Part shown: positions 36,054-45,562 of the stretch, in pieces | Layout of the letters: the number at the start of each line of letters is the position of its first letter | How positions within the stretch are numbered: the first letter of the stretch is position 1 | The notes under the pieces: model-generated | Told to the model about the DNA's origin: nothing | The model's input: only the letters and a program-made list of their open reading frames with translations | The model's database searches: none | Position numbers and translations under genes: made by a program | From: Planctomycetota bacterium | GTDB lineage: Bacteria > Planctomycetota > Phycisphaerae > WQYP01 | Reading direction: 5' to 3' | Assembly (NCBI GenBank): GCA_021827645.1 | Contig: JAKAVA010000029.1 | Span: 1 to 46,382 of the forward strand | DNA length: 46,382 bases

Positions 36054-37178
36054 TTACTTTTTAATGGTCGGCCGATCAGGAGTCTTTTCCGGTTTTTCCG
36101 TCTTATCCGATTTTTCAGCGGTCGGGGCACCGGCCTTTGTCGCACCGGTGCCTGTCGCCCCGCTGGTTGCCGCCGGGGTTCTGCGGGAGAGGATGGCGGC
36201 ATGAATCTCCGATGCGGCGTCGGGATTATCCTTGAGGAACTGTCGGGCCTGCTCGCGCCCCTGACCGATGCGCAATGGGCCATAGCTGAACCATGCACCG
36301 GATTTTTCAACCACATTGTCCGCCACGGCCATATCGAGCAAATCGCCGTGATAGCTGATGCCGGAATCAAAGAGAATATCGAATTCCGCCTCGCGAAACG
36401 GCGGGGCAATTTTATTTTTGACAACCTTCGCCCGCACGCGATTACCCACCGCGGCATCCCCCTCTTTAATGGTATTGATGCGCCGGATATCAACGCGTAC
36501 AGATGAGTAGAATTTCAGCGCCCGGCCTCCGGTGGTCGTTTCCGGGTTGCCGAACATCACGCCGATTTTTTCGCGTATCTGATTTATAAAAATCACCAGC
36601 GACTTACTCTTGGATACCGCCCCAGTGAGTTTTCGCATGGCTTGACTCATTAATCGCGCCTGCATACCCATCGATGCATCGCCCATCTCCCCTTCAATTT
36701 CCGCCTTGGGTATCAGAGCGGCGACGGAATCGACAACAATCACATCCACCGCATTGCTTCGCACCAGCAATTCCACAATTTCAAGCGCCTGCTCTCCCGT
36801 ATCTGGCTGACTGACCAGCAGGTCTTTGAGATTCACGCCAAGGCGTTTGGCCCACGTCGGATCCAAGGCATGTTCCGCATCCACAAATGCCGCCATCCCC
36901 CCGAGTTTCTGTGCCTCCGCAATCACATGCAGGCAGAGCGTCGTCTTACCCGATGATTCCGGCCCGAACACCTCCACAATACGCCCGCGCGGCATCCCTT
37001 TGCCGCCCAACGCGAGATCCAATCCGATTGAACCGGTCGGGATTCCCTCCACAGCCAGCGTGGTGGTGCCGTCCAACACCATGATGGCCCCCTTGCCGAA
37101 TGACTTTTCAATCATGGCAACGGCCTGTTTGAGAGCCTGATCCTTGGCAGGGTTTACCGGAGTGGTTTCCTTCGACAT
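36054..37178 (-). CDS. recA: Recombinase A
   Basis: This 374-residue ATPase forms filaments on single-stranded DNA, drives strand exchange and triggers SOS responses. Walker [10 protein letters not shown] is at 72-80. Walker [23 protein letters not shown], loop L1 with [35 protein letters not shown] (loop L2) and the C-terminal GAWFSY follow. The last 45 residues are an Ala/Thr then Lys/Glu/Pro-rich tail. The ATG at 37178 is chosen because GAGG precedes it; the frame is open to 37277, but that lies at the predicted transcription start. No LexA-type box was recognised upstream. Confidence 0.98.
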   Translation of the reverse strand: MSKETTPVNPAKDQALKQAVAMIEKSFGKGAIMVLDGTTTLAVEGIPTGSIGLDLALGGKGMPRGRIVEVFGPESSGKTTLCLHVIAEAQKLGGMAAFVDAEHALDPTWAKRLGVNLKDLLVSQPDTGEQALEIVELLVRSNAVDVIVVDSVAALIPKAEIEGEMGDASMGMQARLMSQAMRKLTGAVSKSKSLVIFINQIREKIGVMFGNPETTTGGRALKFYSSVRVDIRRINTIKEGDAAVGNRVRAKVVKNKIAPPFREAEFDILFDSGISYHGDLLDMAVADNVVEKSGAWFSYGPLRIGQGREQARQFLKDNPDAASEIHAAILSRRTPAATSGATGTGATKAGAPTAEKSDKTEKPEKTPDRPTIKK

Positions 37179-37279
37179 GGGGTGCGCCTCACAAGACAAT
37201 TTCCAACTACGTTCCGAGCAGATTCCGAATACGTCTTGCACATGCTGCCGACGGTTAGATCGATCAGCAAGGCTCACGC

Positions 37280-37307
37280 ATCATACCTAACGAAACTCTA
37301 ACGTCAA
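37280..37307 (-). promoter_or_regulatory. recA promoter
   Basis: On the minus strand, TTGACG (complement of 37302-37307) and TATGAT (complement of 37280-37285) are 16 bp apart, about 100 bp upstream of the recA ATG. This is a near-consensus sigma70 promoter and rules out the longer recA reading frame. Confidence 0.75.
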
Positions 37308-37316
37308 GCAACCGTT

Positions 37317-37344
37317 TTGACACCGCCTGATTATCTGGCACAAT
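37317..37344 (+). promoter_or_regulatory. Promoter of the sugar transferase gene
   Basis: A perfect TTGACA (37317-37322) is followed after 16 bp by CACAAT (37339-37344), 46 bp upstream of the transferase ATG. It is divergent from the recA promoter, with only 9 bp between the two -35 boxes. Confidence 0.6.
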
Positions 37345-37390
37345 ATCACGGAGCCGAAGTGGGGCACTGTGTGGAGACGGCGTAGGGTAT

Positions 37391-38788
37391 ATGCTTAAGC
37401 AGCACAGCCAACTGATCGGTTTTGTCCGCGGATGTCTTGATTTGATGGTTGCCGGCGCCGCTTGGGCGGCCGCTTACTGCATCCGGTTTGACCTTCTGCC
37501 CCATAACAAAGGTATCCCGCCACTCCATGATGTGATCGTGAACCTGATTCTTTTTCTGGGGCTCATTGCCGTCTGTTTCAACGGTGTTGGCGCCTACAAA
37601 CCACGCCGCATTAAATCCATTATCGAAGAACTCCGGGTGATCTTATCCGGTTCCGTCATTGCATGGATGCTCCTTTTGGTGTGCATTTATTACATCGAGC
37701 AGACCAAATTCACCCGGGGCCTGTTGTTGATACTTTTACCCTTGTCCGTTGCGATGCTTCTCTCAGAAAGGCTTGCCGCTCGAATTGTTCTGAACACCCT
37801 CCGCCGCAACGGCTGGAATCTCCGCTACGCCATCATCGTCGGATCAGGACGGCTGGCGCAGAAAACGCTTTATCGCCTGCGCGAGAATAGCTGGACGGGT
37901 ATCCGGGTCGTCGGCTTTGTTGCCGAGGAGGATCGCATCCATGGACACATCCGCGGCCTGCCGATCCTAGGCAACCTCGACGATCTGCCCCGCACCATTG
38001 AAACCCAGCAGATTGATTCCGTTTTCGTCGCCATGAGCGGGCGCCATGCTCGTTCCATACGTCGGGTCATGAAGATGCTTGAGGATACTGCGGTGGATGT
38101 TCGCGTCATTCCCGATATCTACGGATCACCGGTGACCAGCAATCTTTCGGTCAGCGAACTCGACGGCATGCCCGTCATCAGTGTGCGGGAGAACCCGCTG
38201 GAGGGTTGGCGGGCCATTTACAAGCGAACATTCGATATCGGCGGCGCATCGCTGGCGCTGCTTGTCTTCGCGCTGCCTATGCTGCTGATTGCCCTGGCGA
38301 TCAAATTTACCTCCCGCGGCCCCATTCTTTACCGGCAGCAGAGGATCAGTTTCGGCGGTAAGCCCTTTGATATCCTCAAATTCCGCTCCATGGTCATCAC
38401 CGCTGAACATGAGAGCGGCGCAACGCTCGCCGTACCCAACGACCCACGCTGTACCGCCGTGGGCAGATGGCTGCGACGCACCAGCCTCGATGAACTTCCG
38501 CAGCTTTTCAATGTGATCGCCGGGCATATGTCGCTGGTCGGCCCGCGACCGGAAAGGCCGGAACTCATGGCCCGTATCCGACGGGAGGTGCCCGGCTTCC
38601 CCATGCGACTCAAGGTGCGCGCGGGGATCACCGGCTGGGCGCAGATCAACGGCTACCGGGGCGACACCAGCTTTCGCAAAAGACTGCAATATGATCTGTA
38701 CTACGTCCACAACTGGTCGCCGCTGCTGGATATTAAAATTATGTTTATAACGCTCTTCCGCGGCTTCCGTCATCCCAACGCCTATTGA
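37391..38788 (+). CDS. Undecaprenyl-phosphate sugar phosphotransferase (WcaJ/WbaP family)
   Basis: This 465-residue membrane enzyme transfers a hexose 1-phosphate from its UDP-sugar to undecaprenyl phosphate, the first step in building exopolysaccharide or capsule repeat units. Hydrophobic segments in the first 150 residues form the N-terminal membrane domain. A Rossmann-like CoA_binding_3 domain follows (AIIVGSGRLAQKTLYRLR). After another membrane helix comes the bacterial sugar transferase domain with KRTFDIGGASLAL, FDILKFRSM, TSLDELPQLFNVIAGHMSLVGPRPE and GITGWAQINGYRGDTS. All landmark blocks are present and length is typical (about 460). It is divergent from recA. galE and the UDPGP gene in the same window could supply its substrates. 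Which sugar is transferred is not evident. Confidence 0.95.
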   Translation: MLKQHSQLIGFVRGCLDLMVAGAAWAAAYCIRFDLLPHNKGIPPLHDVIVNLILFLGLIAVCFNGVGAYKPRRIKSIIEELRVILSGSVIAWMLLLVCIYYIEQTKFTRGLLLILLPLSVAMLLSERLAARIVLNTLRRNGWNLRYAIIVGSGRLAQKTLYRLRENSWTGIRVVGFVAEEDRIHGHIRGLPILGNLDDLPRTIETQQIDSVFVAMSGRHARSIRRVMKMLEDTAVDVRVIPDIYGSPVTSNLSVSELDGMPVISVRENPLEGWRAIYKRTFDIGGASLALLVFALPMLLIALAIKFTSRGPILYRQQRISFGGKPFDILKFRSMVITAEHESGATLAVPNDPRCTAVGRWLRRTSLDELPQLFNVIAGHMSLVGPRPERPELMARIRREVPGFPMRLKVRAGITGWAQINGYRGDTSFRKRLQYDLYYVHNWSPLLDIKIMFITLFRGFRHPNAY

Positions 38789-38979
38789 CTCGGCGAACCG
38801 CAATCTGTCGGGACCTCGGCGCCGCCCATACGATGGCTTCGAGGCGAATGGCCCCGGACAGACATCGCGGCGGACGAGCCCAGACCGGCAGCCCGCACTC
38901 CCTCTGTCATCGCTCCGCAAAGGCCACACGGGCAGGAGCGGGAACCTCTACACACTTTCAGCGCAGTATCCTGTGGATA

Positions 38980-39960
38980 TCAGAATGAAACATTAAATTG
39001 GATCCGGGCATAGAGCGCATTGGCAATCTGGCCCACCGGGCTTTCATCGCGGCCGTCGAAACCCTGACTGAACGCCTGATTGAAGGCATAACCACCGCCG
39101 AGCGTGAGTTGAGCATGACGCGAGAAACTGATCAGCTTCATTCCGGCTTCAATCCGTGACATGGTGAAGAAGAGCCGCTGGTCGGAATTGTACCGATCCA
39201 CGTGAAAGGCCCAGCTTGAGGCGGAGAACTGCGAATACAGGTGCATCCATGGAAACACCGCATAGCTGGCCCTCGCCACGCCGTCATCATAAATATAATA
39301 ATGCAGAAGCAGATGAAGTCGCGGCAGCGGACGCCAGTCCACGCCGACCTCCGGAAATCCCGCAATCAGAGTGAAGTTTCGCGTAATGTGCGCATACTCA
39401 ATGGAAGGCAGAGGCACATCGGGCATGAACCCGCGATTGCCGTTGTAATCCAGCGACAGCAGCAGACGGTCTCGCGGGTTGAATTTATATTGAGTGGTGA
39501 TCAGTGCCATTCCGTAGATGGAACTCGGGTCGTTGTACGGCGTGCTGCCCGCATAGCCGGCACCGAATGATATGCCGATTCCCCATTTGCCGATCCTGCC
39601 CACCGGGGTGCCGAACGACATGGATTGACTGTCCAGTTGCCGGGGCAGCAGACGGCCATTGGTATTCAGCGGCATCCAGAGACTGTTGTAGGCGATGGTG
39701 GGGCTGTACCGACCTGTATCGGCCAGCCGAATACGGCCCGCATTATGTACCCAACCAATCTGTGCGGGTGATGAATCGTTACGGATGTAACTGCTGTTCT
39801 CAAGAAACGTATCGTTCCAGCTTTGAAACCACTCATTACCGGTCCAACGATTCAGCGCGTTGTATTGCGTTTCATAGCTGCTGCCGCGCACCAATTGTCC
39901 GAAACCTGCGACCGCCAGGATCATTGCCGCTGCCCAGCCGATTCGATTGCTCTTTTTCAA
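38980..39960 (-). CDS. Putative outer-membrane beta-barrel protein
   Basis: This 326-residue protein has a signal peptide (KKSNRIGWAAAMILAVAGFGQLVRG, cleavage about residue 26). It is rich in aromatic residues in alternating beta-like stretches (LLLHYYIYDDGVARASYAVF, ARIQFNVSF) and ends in Phe, the usual C-terminal signature recognised by the BAM complex. Many short strands separated by Asn/Gly/Pro-rich turns fit an outer-membrane barrel of about 10-14 strands. No specific family is recognised. It converges with the sugar transferase gene (191 bp apart), so a role in polysaccharide export is possible but not supported beyond position. Confidence 0.6.
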   Translation of the reverse strand: MKKSNRIGWAAAMILAVAGFGQLVRGSSYETQYNALNRWTGNEWFQSWNDTFLENSSYIRNDSSPAQIGWVHNAGRIRLADTGRYSPTIAYNSLWMPLNTNGRLLPRQLDSQSMSFGTPVGRIGKWGIGISFGAGYAGSTPYNDPSSIYGMALITTQYKFNPRDRLLLSLDYNGNRGFMPDVPLPSIEYAHITRNFTLIAGFPEVGVDWRPLPRLHLLLHYYIYDDGVARASYAVFPWMHLYSQFSASSWAFHVDRYNSDQRLFFTMSRIEAGMKLISFSRHAQLTLGGGYAFNQAFSQGFDGRDESPVGQIANALYARIQFNVSF

Positions 39961-40102
39961 AAATATCCACCTTTCGGTTTTATACGCCGATCATTACGAT
40001 GGCTACCTTAGGCGTGCCGAAAGTTATAGTCAAACCGCTCGCTGACGGCGGGGAGACAACTCAGCGCAGTGGGGGGGTAAGGCATTCGCCCGGCTGCGAA
40101 GT

Positions 40103-40432
40103 TCACGCTTTATAGTCCGGCGGGTAATAGATGAGTTCCAATTGATTGCCCGCCGGGTCCGCGATGTAGATGCCGCGCGTGCCGTCACGGTGTGTCTTCA
40201 CCGGTTGTTTATGCTGGGCTGCGATGGCCTCGAGTTGCGGCAGATCCACCCGCAGTGCGACGTGGGCGGGATGCTGCTCCGGCTTGACCAAGGCCAACTT
40301 TCCCTGCCCGATACGTAAAAATGCCCACGAAGCATCTTGATAGATGATCTGTGCGCCAAATTGCTTTTGGTAAAACGCGACACTGCCGGCAATATCCGGC
40401 GTCTGAAGCGCCACATGATCCAGTTCAAACAT
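40103..40432 (-). CDS. VOC-family (glyoxalase-like) protein
   Basis: This 109-residue protein has a single vicinal-oxygen-chelate fold unit: LDHVALQTPDIAGSVAFYQKQFGA at the start, HVALRVDL in the middle and IYIADPAGNQLELIYYP at the end. The His and Glu positions suit metal binding. Family members include glyoxalase I, dioxygenases and resistance proteins; the small size suggests a homodimer. The ATG at 40432 is supported by AAAGGAG 9 nt upstream; the frame is open to 40477. It is divergent from galE (128 bp). Its substrate is unknown. Confidence 0.88.
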   Translation of the reverse strand: MFELDHVALQTPDIAGSVAFYQKQFGAQIIYQDASWAFLRIGQGKLALVKPEQHPAHVALRVDLPQLEAIAAQHKQPVKTHRDGTRGIYIADPAGNQLELIYYPPDYKA

Positions 40433-40560
40433 GATGCAAACTCCTTTCAGGTGCCATCGATTCACACGAATCGCCATGCCGCCCGTCGGATCATTTTACA
40501 AGCGTAGCCGGGGGGAGTAACTTTAGTCACGGAAGATGTGATTTTCAGAGGATCAATATT

Positions 40561-41541
40561 ATGAATATAGCGGTAATCGGCGGGGCGGGGTTTATCGGGT
40601 CGCATGCAGTGAAACTGCTCATCGAACGCGGGCATCAGGTTCTCGCTGTTGATAATCTGGCCAATGGGCACCTGGGGGCTGTGGATAAGCGGGCGACTTT
40701 TCTTGTTTGCGACTGCAGCAATACCGCAGGACTGGCGGCCGCTTTTCAGAAGCATCGGATTGAAGCCGTGATGCACTTTGCCGCCAGCGCTTACGTGGGC
40801 GAAAGCGTCACCGATCCGCGAAAATATTATCGTAATAATGTGTCCAACACCGTCAGCATGCTGGATGCCATGCATCTGACAGGGATTAAGAAGCTTGTAT
40901 TTTCAAGCACCTGCGCCACATACGGCGAGCCGCAGAGCGTTCCCATCACCGAAAATCTGCCGCAGAATCCAATCAGTCCCTATGGACAGAGCAAATTGAT
41001 GGTGGAAAAGATTTTGCTGGACTGCGCACAGGCGGAGAGTCTGGCATTTGCTGCGCCCCGCTATTTCAATGTTGCGGGGGCGGCACTCGACGGCAGTATC
41101 GGCGAAGATCATCGTCCGGAAACGCATCTGATTCCGATCGTGCTGCAGGTGGCATTGGGACAGCGGTCACACGTGGATATCTTCGGTACCGATTATCCGA
41201 CGCCGGACGGTACGTGCATCCGCGACTACATTCATGTGTGGGATCTGGTTGAGGCGCATCTGGCGCTGCTGGAAAAATTGCAGCCGGGGAAAGGGATGTT
41301 CTATAACCTTGGCGTCGGCAAAGGGTACAGCGTCCGGGAGATTATCAAAGCGTGTGAAAAGGTAACCGGCAAAAATATCCCGACGCGGGAAGGCCCGCGG
41401 CGGCCCGGCGATCCGCCGGCGCTGTTTGCATCTCCGGATAAAATCATGCGAGAAATTGGCTGGAAGGCGAAGATCACCGATCTGGAACAGATTGTCGCGT
41501 CAGCGTGGGCGTGGTACAAGGCCCACCCAAATGGATATTGA
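40561..41541 (+). CDS. galE: UDP-glucose 4-epimerase
   Basis: This 326-residue short-chain dehydrogenase-type enzyme interconverts UDP-glucose and UDP-galactose using bound NAD. The NAD-binding GGAGFIGS (7-14), the catalytic Ser/Thr in SSTCATYGEP (115-124) and Tyr141-x-x-x-Lys145 in SPYGQSK are present. Also seen are RYFNVAGAA, DGTCIRDYIHV and YNLGVGKGYSV. GAGGATC lies before the ATG. It likely provides UDP-galactose for envelope glycans. An AAA_21 ATPase gene follows 117 bp downstream on the same strand. Confidence 0.96.
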   Translation: MNIAVIGGAGFIGSHAVKLLIERGHQVLAVDNLANGHLGAVDKRATFLVCDCSNTAGLAAAFQKHRIEAVMHFAASAYVGESVTDPRKYYRNNVSNTVSMLDAMHLTGIKKLVFSSTCATYGEPQSVPITENLPQNPISPYGQSKLMVEKILLDCAQAESLAFAAPRYFNVAGAALDGSIGEDHRPETHLIPIVLQVALGQRSHVDIFGTDYPTPDGTCIRDYIHVWDLVEAHLALLEKLQPGKGMFYNLGVGKGYSVREIIKACEKVTGKNIPTREGPRRPGDPPALFASPDKIMREIGWKAKITDLEQIVASAWAWYKAHPNGY

Positions 41542-41658
41542 TCGGGATGTTCCGTGCGCGGTACGCGTCCGCCACATGGCCGGCTCTCGATGGCCGTTGA
41601 GAGACCGCCCGAACGGCCGGGACCGATGGGTTACCGGTATCCGCAGGAGTAAAAAAGC

Positions 41659-42885
41659 GTGGCACATTTGATTAACAATATCCGCCTGCAAAATTTTCTC
41701 TCGTTTGGCCCAAACGGTAAGACGATCCGGATGGAGAATCTCAATGTATTGATCGGGCCGAATGGATCGGGAAAATCCAATTTCATCGAGGCGCTGGAGG
41801 TACTCCATGCGACCGCCGGCGGCCTGAGCGAATTGATCCGCCAGGGTGGCGCTCCGGCGGACTGGATTTGGCGGGGACGGAATCCGGGGAGACACACATC
41901 TTTGGCTGAGGCGCAAATTGAAGCAGTGCTACGCGAGAATCAGCCCACGCCCGAAATGATGTATCGACTGGCGTTTACCGAAAGTGGCGGGCGGCTCGAA
42001 ATCACCGATGAGGCACTGGAGGATTGGATACGCACTGGCCCGACCAAAGAAGACGTCCGGTTCTATTACCGATTTCAGGCTGGCCGGCCGGTGATCCGCG
42101 TTACCCAGCATTCGGAGGACGACGCAACGCATCGCACAGTCATTGAGCGATTTCTTAAACGGGAAAATGTCGATCCACGCGAATCGGCATTGGTTCAATT
42201 GCGAGACCCGGAGCTTTATCCTGAACTCACCACGACTGCGAAGCGGTTTGCCGCGATCCGGATATTTCGTGAATGGAGCTTCGGGCGGACGGCAGGATTA
42301 CGCATGGCTCAGCCTGCAAACCTCCCCACGGACACACTGCTGCCGAATCTCGTTAATCTCGGACTTATCCTCAACGACATGGAGCACCGGAGCGCTCGGT
42401 GGAACCGCCTCCTGCAACTGATGGGGAAATTTCTCCCGCGGTTTCAGCGGCTGAGCACCAAGGTGGCCGCCGGAGCAGTGCAGATTTTCTTTCATGAGGA
42501 CGGCCTTTCGACGCCGGTCCCAGCCACTCGACTATCGGATGGAAGCCTGCGTTTCCTCAGCCTTCTGGCGATCCTGCTTGACGCAGATCAGTCACCCCTC
42601 GTGTGCGTAGAGGAGCCGGAACTCGGCATGCATCCGGACGCTATGGCAATTCTCGGCCAGTTGATGATCGAGGCATCGGAAATGACGCAGTTGGTCGTCA
42701 CCACCCATTCCGAGGCGCTGGTGTCGGCCCTGAGCGACGAGGCCAAGTCCGTCATGGTATGCAACTGCGGACCGGATGGAACAGAGTTTGATCGCCTGGA
42801 ACCCGACAAACTCAAATCGTGGCTGAAGGACTACACGTTGGGTGATATCTGGAGATCGGGCAAACTGGGAGGTAACCTCTGGTGA
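41659..42885 (+). CDS. AAA_21-type ATPase, paired with DUF4276 (second module)
   Basis: This 408-residue P-loop ATPase has the ABC/OLD-like layout. FLSFG precedes Walker A GPNGSGKS (33-40). An ABC-signature-like LSDGSLRFLSLLAIL, Walker B VCVEEPELGMHP and a switch His in VVTTHSEALVSAL follow in the C-terminal third. The last residues (LGDIWRSGKLGGNLW) are typical of this ATPase group. The start is GTG at 41659 with AGGAG 9 nt upstream. Its stop overlaps the DUF4276 gene by GTGA, exactly as in the module at 18.6-20.5 kb, but the two ATPases differ widely in their middle regions, so they are not recent copies. The likely role is sensing or driving the DUF4276 effector, possibly against phage or plasmids. 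Confidence 0.86.
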   Translation: MAHLINNIRLQNFLSFGPNGKTIRMENLNVLIGPNGSGKSNFIEALEVLHATAGGLSELIRQGGAPADWIWRGRNPGRHTSLAEAQIEAVLRENQPTPEMMYRLAFTESGGRLEITDEALEDWIRTGPTKEDVRFYYRFQAGRPVIRVTQHSEDDATHRTVIERFLKRENVDPRESALVQLRDPELYPELTTTAKRFAAIRIFREWSFGRTAGLRMAQPANLPTDTLLPNLVNLGLILNDMEHRSARWNRLLQLMGKFLPRFQRLSTKVAAGAVQIFFHEDGLSTPVPATRLSDGSLRFLSLLAILLDADQSPLVCVEEPELGMHPDAMAILGQLMIEASEMTQLVVTTHSEALVSALSDEAKSVMVCNCGPDGTEFDRLEPDKLKSWLKDYTLGDIWRSGKLGGNLW

Positions 42886-43565
42886 GGCGGGTGGAGGTTT
42901 ACATCGAGGGTGGTGGGACCACCAGTTCACAGCGAGCTGGTCTACGCGCCGGATTTTCGGAATTCATCGGGAGCCAGCGCGAGGAGGCCAGGCAGAATGG
43001 TATCGAAATCAGGCTGATTTGCTGCGGCGGCCGAGCCGAAACTTATCGACGGTTTGTTGACGCATTGGGTCAAGGCGAAGACTGCGTATGCCTTCTGCTG
43101 GTGGATTCAGAAGCACCCGTTCCGATCGGCACATCGCCCTGGAGGCACCTTGAACAGTCGCCGGGTGACAAATGGAGCCAGCCCGAAGGGATTGGCGACG
43201 AGGATTGCCACCTCATGGTGGCGTGCATGGAGACATGGTTGCTGGCCGGAGGCGACCAGCTGAGTCGCTATTATGGTCGGAATTTTAGTTCCAAATCAAT
43301 TCCTGCGGCGCAGGGACTGGAAGGTCAACCCAAAGAGACCATCATCAGATCATTCGTCGCCACCACGCGGAAGACCATCAAGGGTGAATATGACAAAGGC
43401 TGTCATAGTGCCGCATTATTAACAATCGTTGATCCCATCCAGGTACGCAGGAATTGCCGGTGGTGCGAGCGTTTTCTCCACAGGCTGGAATCGCTCGCCT
43501 GCCTGAAATTGCGGCTGAGCTGCGCGGCCTCACTACGACTGCGCCTTCTAATTATTTATTATTGA
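42882..43565 (+). CDS. DUF4276 (TOPRIM-like) protein, partner of preceding ATPase
   Basis: This 227-residue protein carries typical DUF4276 blocks: RVEVYIEGGGTT at the start, CVCLLLVDSEAPV (about 67-79), DEDCHLMVACMETWLLA, KGEYDKGCHSAALLTIVDP and RNCRWCERFLHRL. The Glu near the N-terminus and the acids in VDSE suit a TOPRIM-like metal site. The start is GTG at 42882, overlapping the ATPase stop by 4 bp. The last 25 residues (after RLES) are Leu/Arg/Ser-rich and unlike the usual family end. The frame runs 7 bp into the 3' end of the convergent gene, so the native stop may have been lost. Function is inferred only from pairing with the ATPase. Confidence 0.82.
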   Translation: MRRVEVYIEGGGTTSSQRAGLRAGFSEFIGSQREEARQNGIEIRLICCGGRAETYRRFVDALGQGEDCVCLLLVDSEAPVPIGTSPWRHLEQSPGDKWSQPEGIGDEDCHLMVACMETWLLAGGDQLSRYYGRNFSSKSIPAAQGLEGQPKETIIRSFVATTRKTIKGEYDKGCHSAALLTIVDPIQVRRNCRWCERFLHRLESLACLKLRLSCAASLRLRLLIIYY

Positions 43566-45562
43566 TCTCGCAGCCGCGCGGATATCGGGATCGTCGCCAG
43601 CCAGGTGCGCCGCTGCCCGCGGAGAACGACAATGATTTTGGTCATATGCTTCGGGCGGCGAAGATAAATGATCAACCGTCGGCGCTTCCCCTCCCTCGTC
43701 ACTGAAGCGGGCTTCATGAGACGATAACGATTTTTCCCCCCCACCGCAGCAAGCTGAATTCTGCCGGGTGTTTGCGATCGCGTCTCTATCACGATTTTGA
43801 TCCATCGCCGATGCCTCCCGGACGCCCCGCTGGAAGGTACGACCGGTTGCCGTGAGGCCGATCCGGCCGGAACATGCCTGCACGTGGCGATTGAAATAAT
43901 ACGAGGTTCCAGACGCACCACCGCCGTGCGTACGGCCGCGAGCAACGACGCGGCAGACTCGGTAGATACCAGCATCGCCTCAGTATCAACGGCGGGCACA
44001 CGCGGCAACCCGGGATACAGGGGGACGATGGGGCGGCCGTTGAGATTGAAAACTGAAATGGCGGCATCGGGATCCATGAATTGAATATACGATCCATCGT
44101 CGTACCGGCGCAGAAGCATATCCTTGAAAATATTGCGGCCAACCACACGATTTGGCAGCCAGATATCCGAATCTGTGCGAATTCGCTGGAGATGGGCTGC
44201 CGGAATGCGCGAAATGACCGCTACACTCCGATTGTTCATCTGGAAGATGCTTGCCCCCCCCCACTGCGGGAGCCTCTGATTCTCAAGCCAGACACCCGAG
44301 CCGAGCAGATGAATCAACCATCCGCAGTCGGTGTTTTTCCATGGTGGAGCGACGGCGACAACGGATGCGGGTGATCGGAGATAACGCGCGGCCGTGAGAT
44401 CGGACTGCGGCTGCCGCAGCAACCCGGGAAGCGCCCAGATCGGCAGCGTTTTGCCAACGGTATCGGGCGGCGATGGATGGACGGGGGCGAAAGCTTCATC
44501 GACGGCAAGCGCATCGGCCAAGGCCTGAAGTTTTGCAGGCAAGACCGAATACCAGCGAGATGCGATCAGGATTTTGGCGTTGTCGGCATGCACGAGGGCG
44601 GCATCCATGGCAAATATTTTTTTCATCAACACCCGCTTTTGATCGGGATGATTTGGTCCGGAGAGGAAAATCGGCTCTACGAATGCCGGACGGGCCAGTT
44701 CGATCATCGCGTTATGGAGCCACCGGGTTGTTGCGGCGTAACGCAACCGACTGCGGGCGGATGTGGTCAGAGGATAGATGACACGAAGCAGCAGTCGGCC
44801 GCCCGCAGCCCGGAGTGTAGTTGCAAAGAGGCGTTGCCGAGTGTTGATGGGATCGCCGGTCGTAAGGGTGAGCGAGTAACGTTGAATGCCCGTGCGCTCG
44901 ATCATATTGGCTACGCTACGGGCAAAGAAGGGCCCGGGCGTCCCAGGAGCGAAGCGGGGCATGGAGGTGATCCAATGCGTCTGCTCAACGGGGGTGTGGA
45001 GGCCGGTCGGTCGATAGATGCAGGTGAGTCGGGCGACGGAGCGATGAGCGTGGTTGTCATACCAGACGAGGCGATACCCCCCCACCTGCGGAACCGGAAG
45101 GACCAATTGAATTGCCACCCCCGCGTGAGGAGCCATGACGGTTCTGGCAATACGCGTGCGCCAGATGGTGCGGTACGGTTTCAGCCGGGGCTCCGCACCG
45201 ACTTGTGAAGCATTCCATCGCAATTCACCGTCCAGCGTCTGCGCCTTACCAGTGAGGTTGCGCACAATCAATCGCGCATGAACACTTCGCTCAGGATAGG
45301 CAAAAGAGCTCCAGCGCCGATCCGGTAGCCAGAGGGACTTCCTTGGGAGGCCCGATGCTTTATGGGGCCGCGCCTTCAAGAACGCCGAAAAATGAAGCCC
45401 CGGCACGAGCGTACGACTTGAAATTTTCGCCCAAATCGCGGACGCGGACAGGCATAATGCAAATGCGCAACCCACGCACACCTGTGCGAAAAAGCCGTGG
45501 CTGCATACTCTACGGCGCAAGGCGCTTACAAGTTTCTGTGTTAACGGGTAAAATAGCTTCAT
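43559..45562 (-). CDS. Large secreted protein of unknown function
   Basis: This protein of up to 667 residues has a signal-peptide-like N-terminus (basic ALRRR, then FFAQVCVGCAFALCLSASAIWA, cleavage about residue 45). Residues about 80-190 look like an Ig-like beta-sandwich (VHARLIVRNLTGKAQTLDG through IQLVLPVPQVGGYRLVWYDN). The middle (about 200-480) has a glycan-hydrolase-barrel flavour but no motif I can name, with PAFVEPIFLSGPN and SIFQMNNRSVAVISRIP. The C-terminus is beta-rich. The ATG at 45560-45562 shares the palindrome CATG with the start of the divergent arfB, and its nearest SD-like AGAGG is more than 10 nt away, so the start may be wrong. It converges with the DUF4276 gene with a 7-bp overlap. 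Confidence 0.7.
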   Translation of the reverse strand: MKLFYPLTQKLVSALRRRVCSHGFFAQVCVGCAFALCLSASAIWAKISSRTLVPGLHFSAFLKARPHKASGLPRKSLWLPDRRWSSFAYPERSVHARLIVRNLTGKAQTLDGELRWNASQVGAEPRLKPYRTIWRTRIARTVMAPHAGVAIQLVLPVPQVGGYRLVWYDNHAHRSVARLTCIYRPTGLHTPVEQTHWITSMPRFAPGTPGPFFARSVANMIERTGIQRYSLTLTTGDPINTRQRLFATTLRAAGGRLLLRVIYPLTTSARSRLRYAATTRWLHNAMIELARPAFVEPIFLSGPNHPDQKRVLMKKIFAMDAALVHADNAKILIASRWYSVLPAKLQALADALAVDEAFAPVHPSPPDTVGKTLPIWALPGLLRQPQSDLTAARYLRSPASVVAVAPPWKNTDCGWLIHLLGSGVWLENQRLPQWGGASIFQMNNRSVAVISRIPAAHLQRIRTDSDIWLPNRVVGRNIFKDMLLRRYDDGSYIQFMDPDAAISVFNLNGRPIVPLYPGLPRVPAVDTEAMLVSTESAASLLAAVRTAVVRLEPRIISIATCRHVPAGSASRQPVVPSSGASGRHRRWIKIVIETRSQTPGRIQLAAVGGKNRYRLMKPASVTREGKRRRLIIYLRRPKHMTKIIVVLRGQRRTWLATIPISARLRDQ

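Noticed and set aside
37179..37279. LexA/SOS box upstream of recA
   Set aside because: I looked for the E. coli CTGT-N8-ACAG and the GAAC-N4-GTTC types between promoter and start codon and found neither with proper spacing. A lineage-specific box cannot be excluded.
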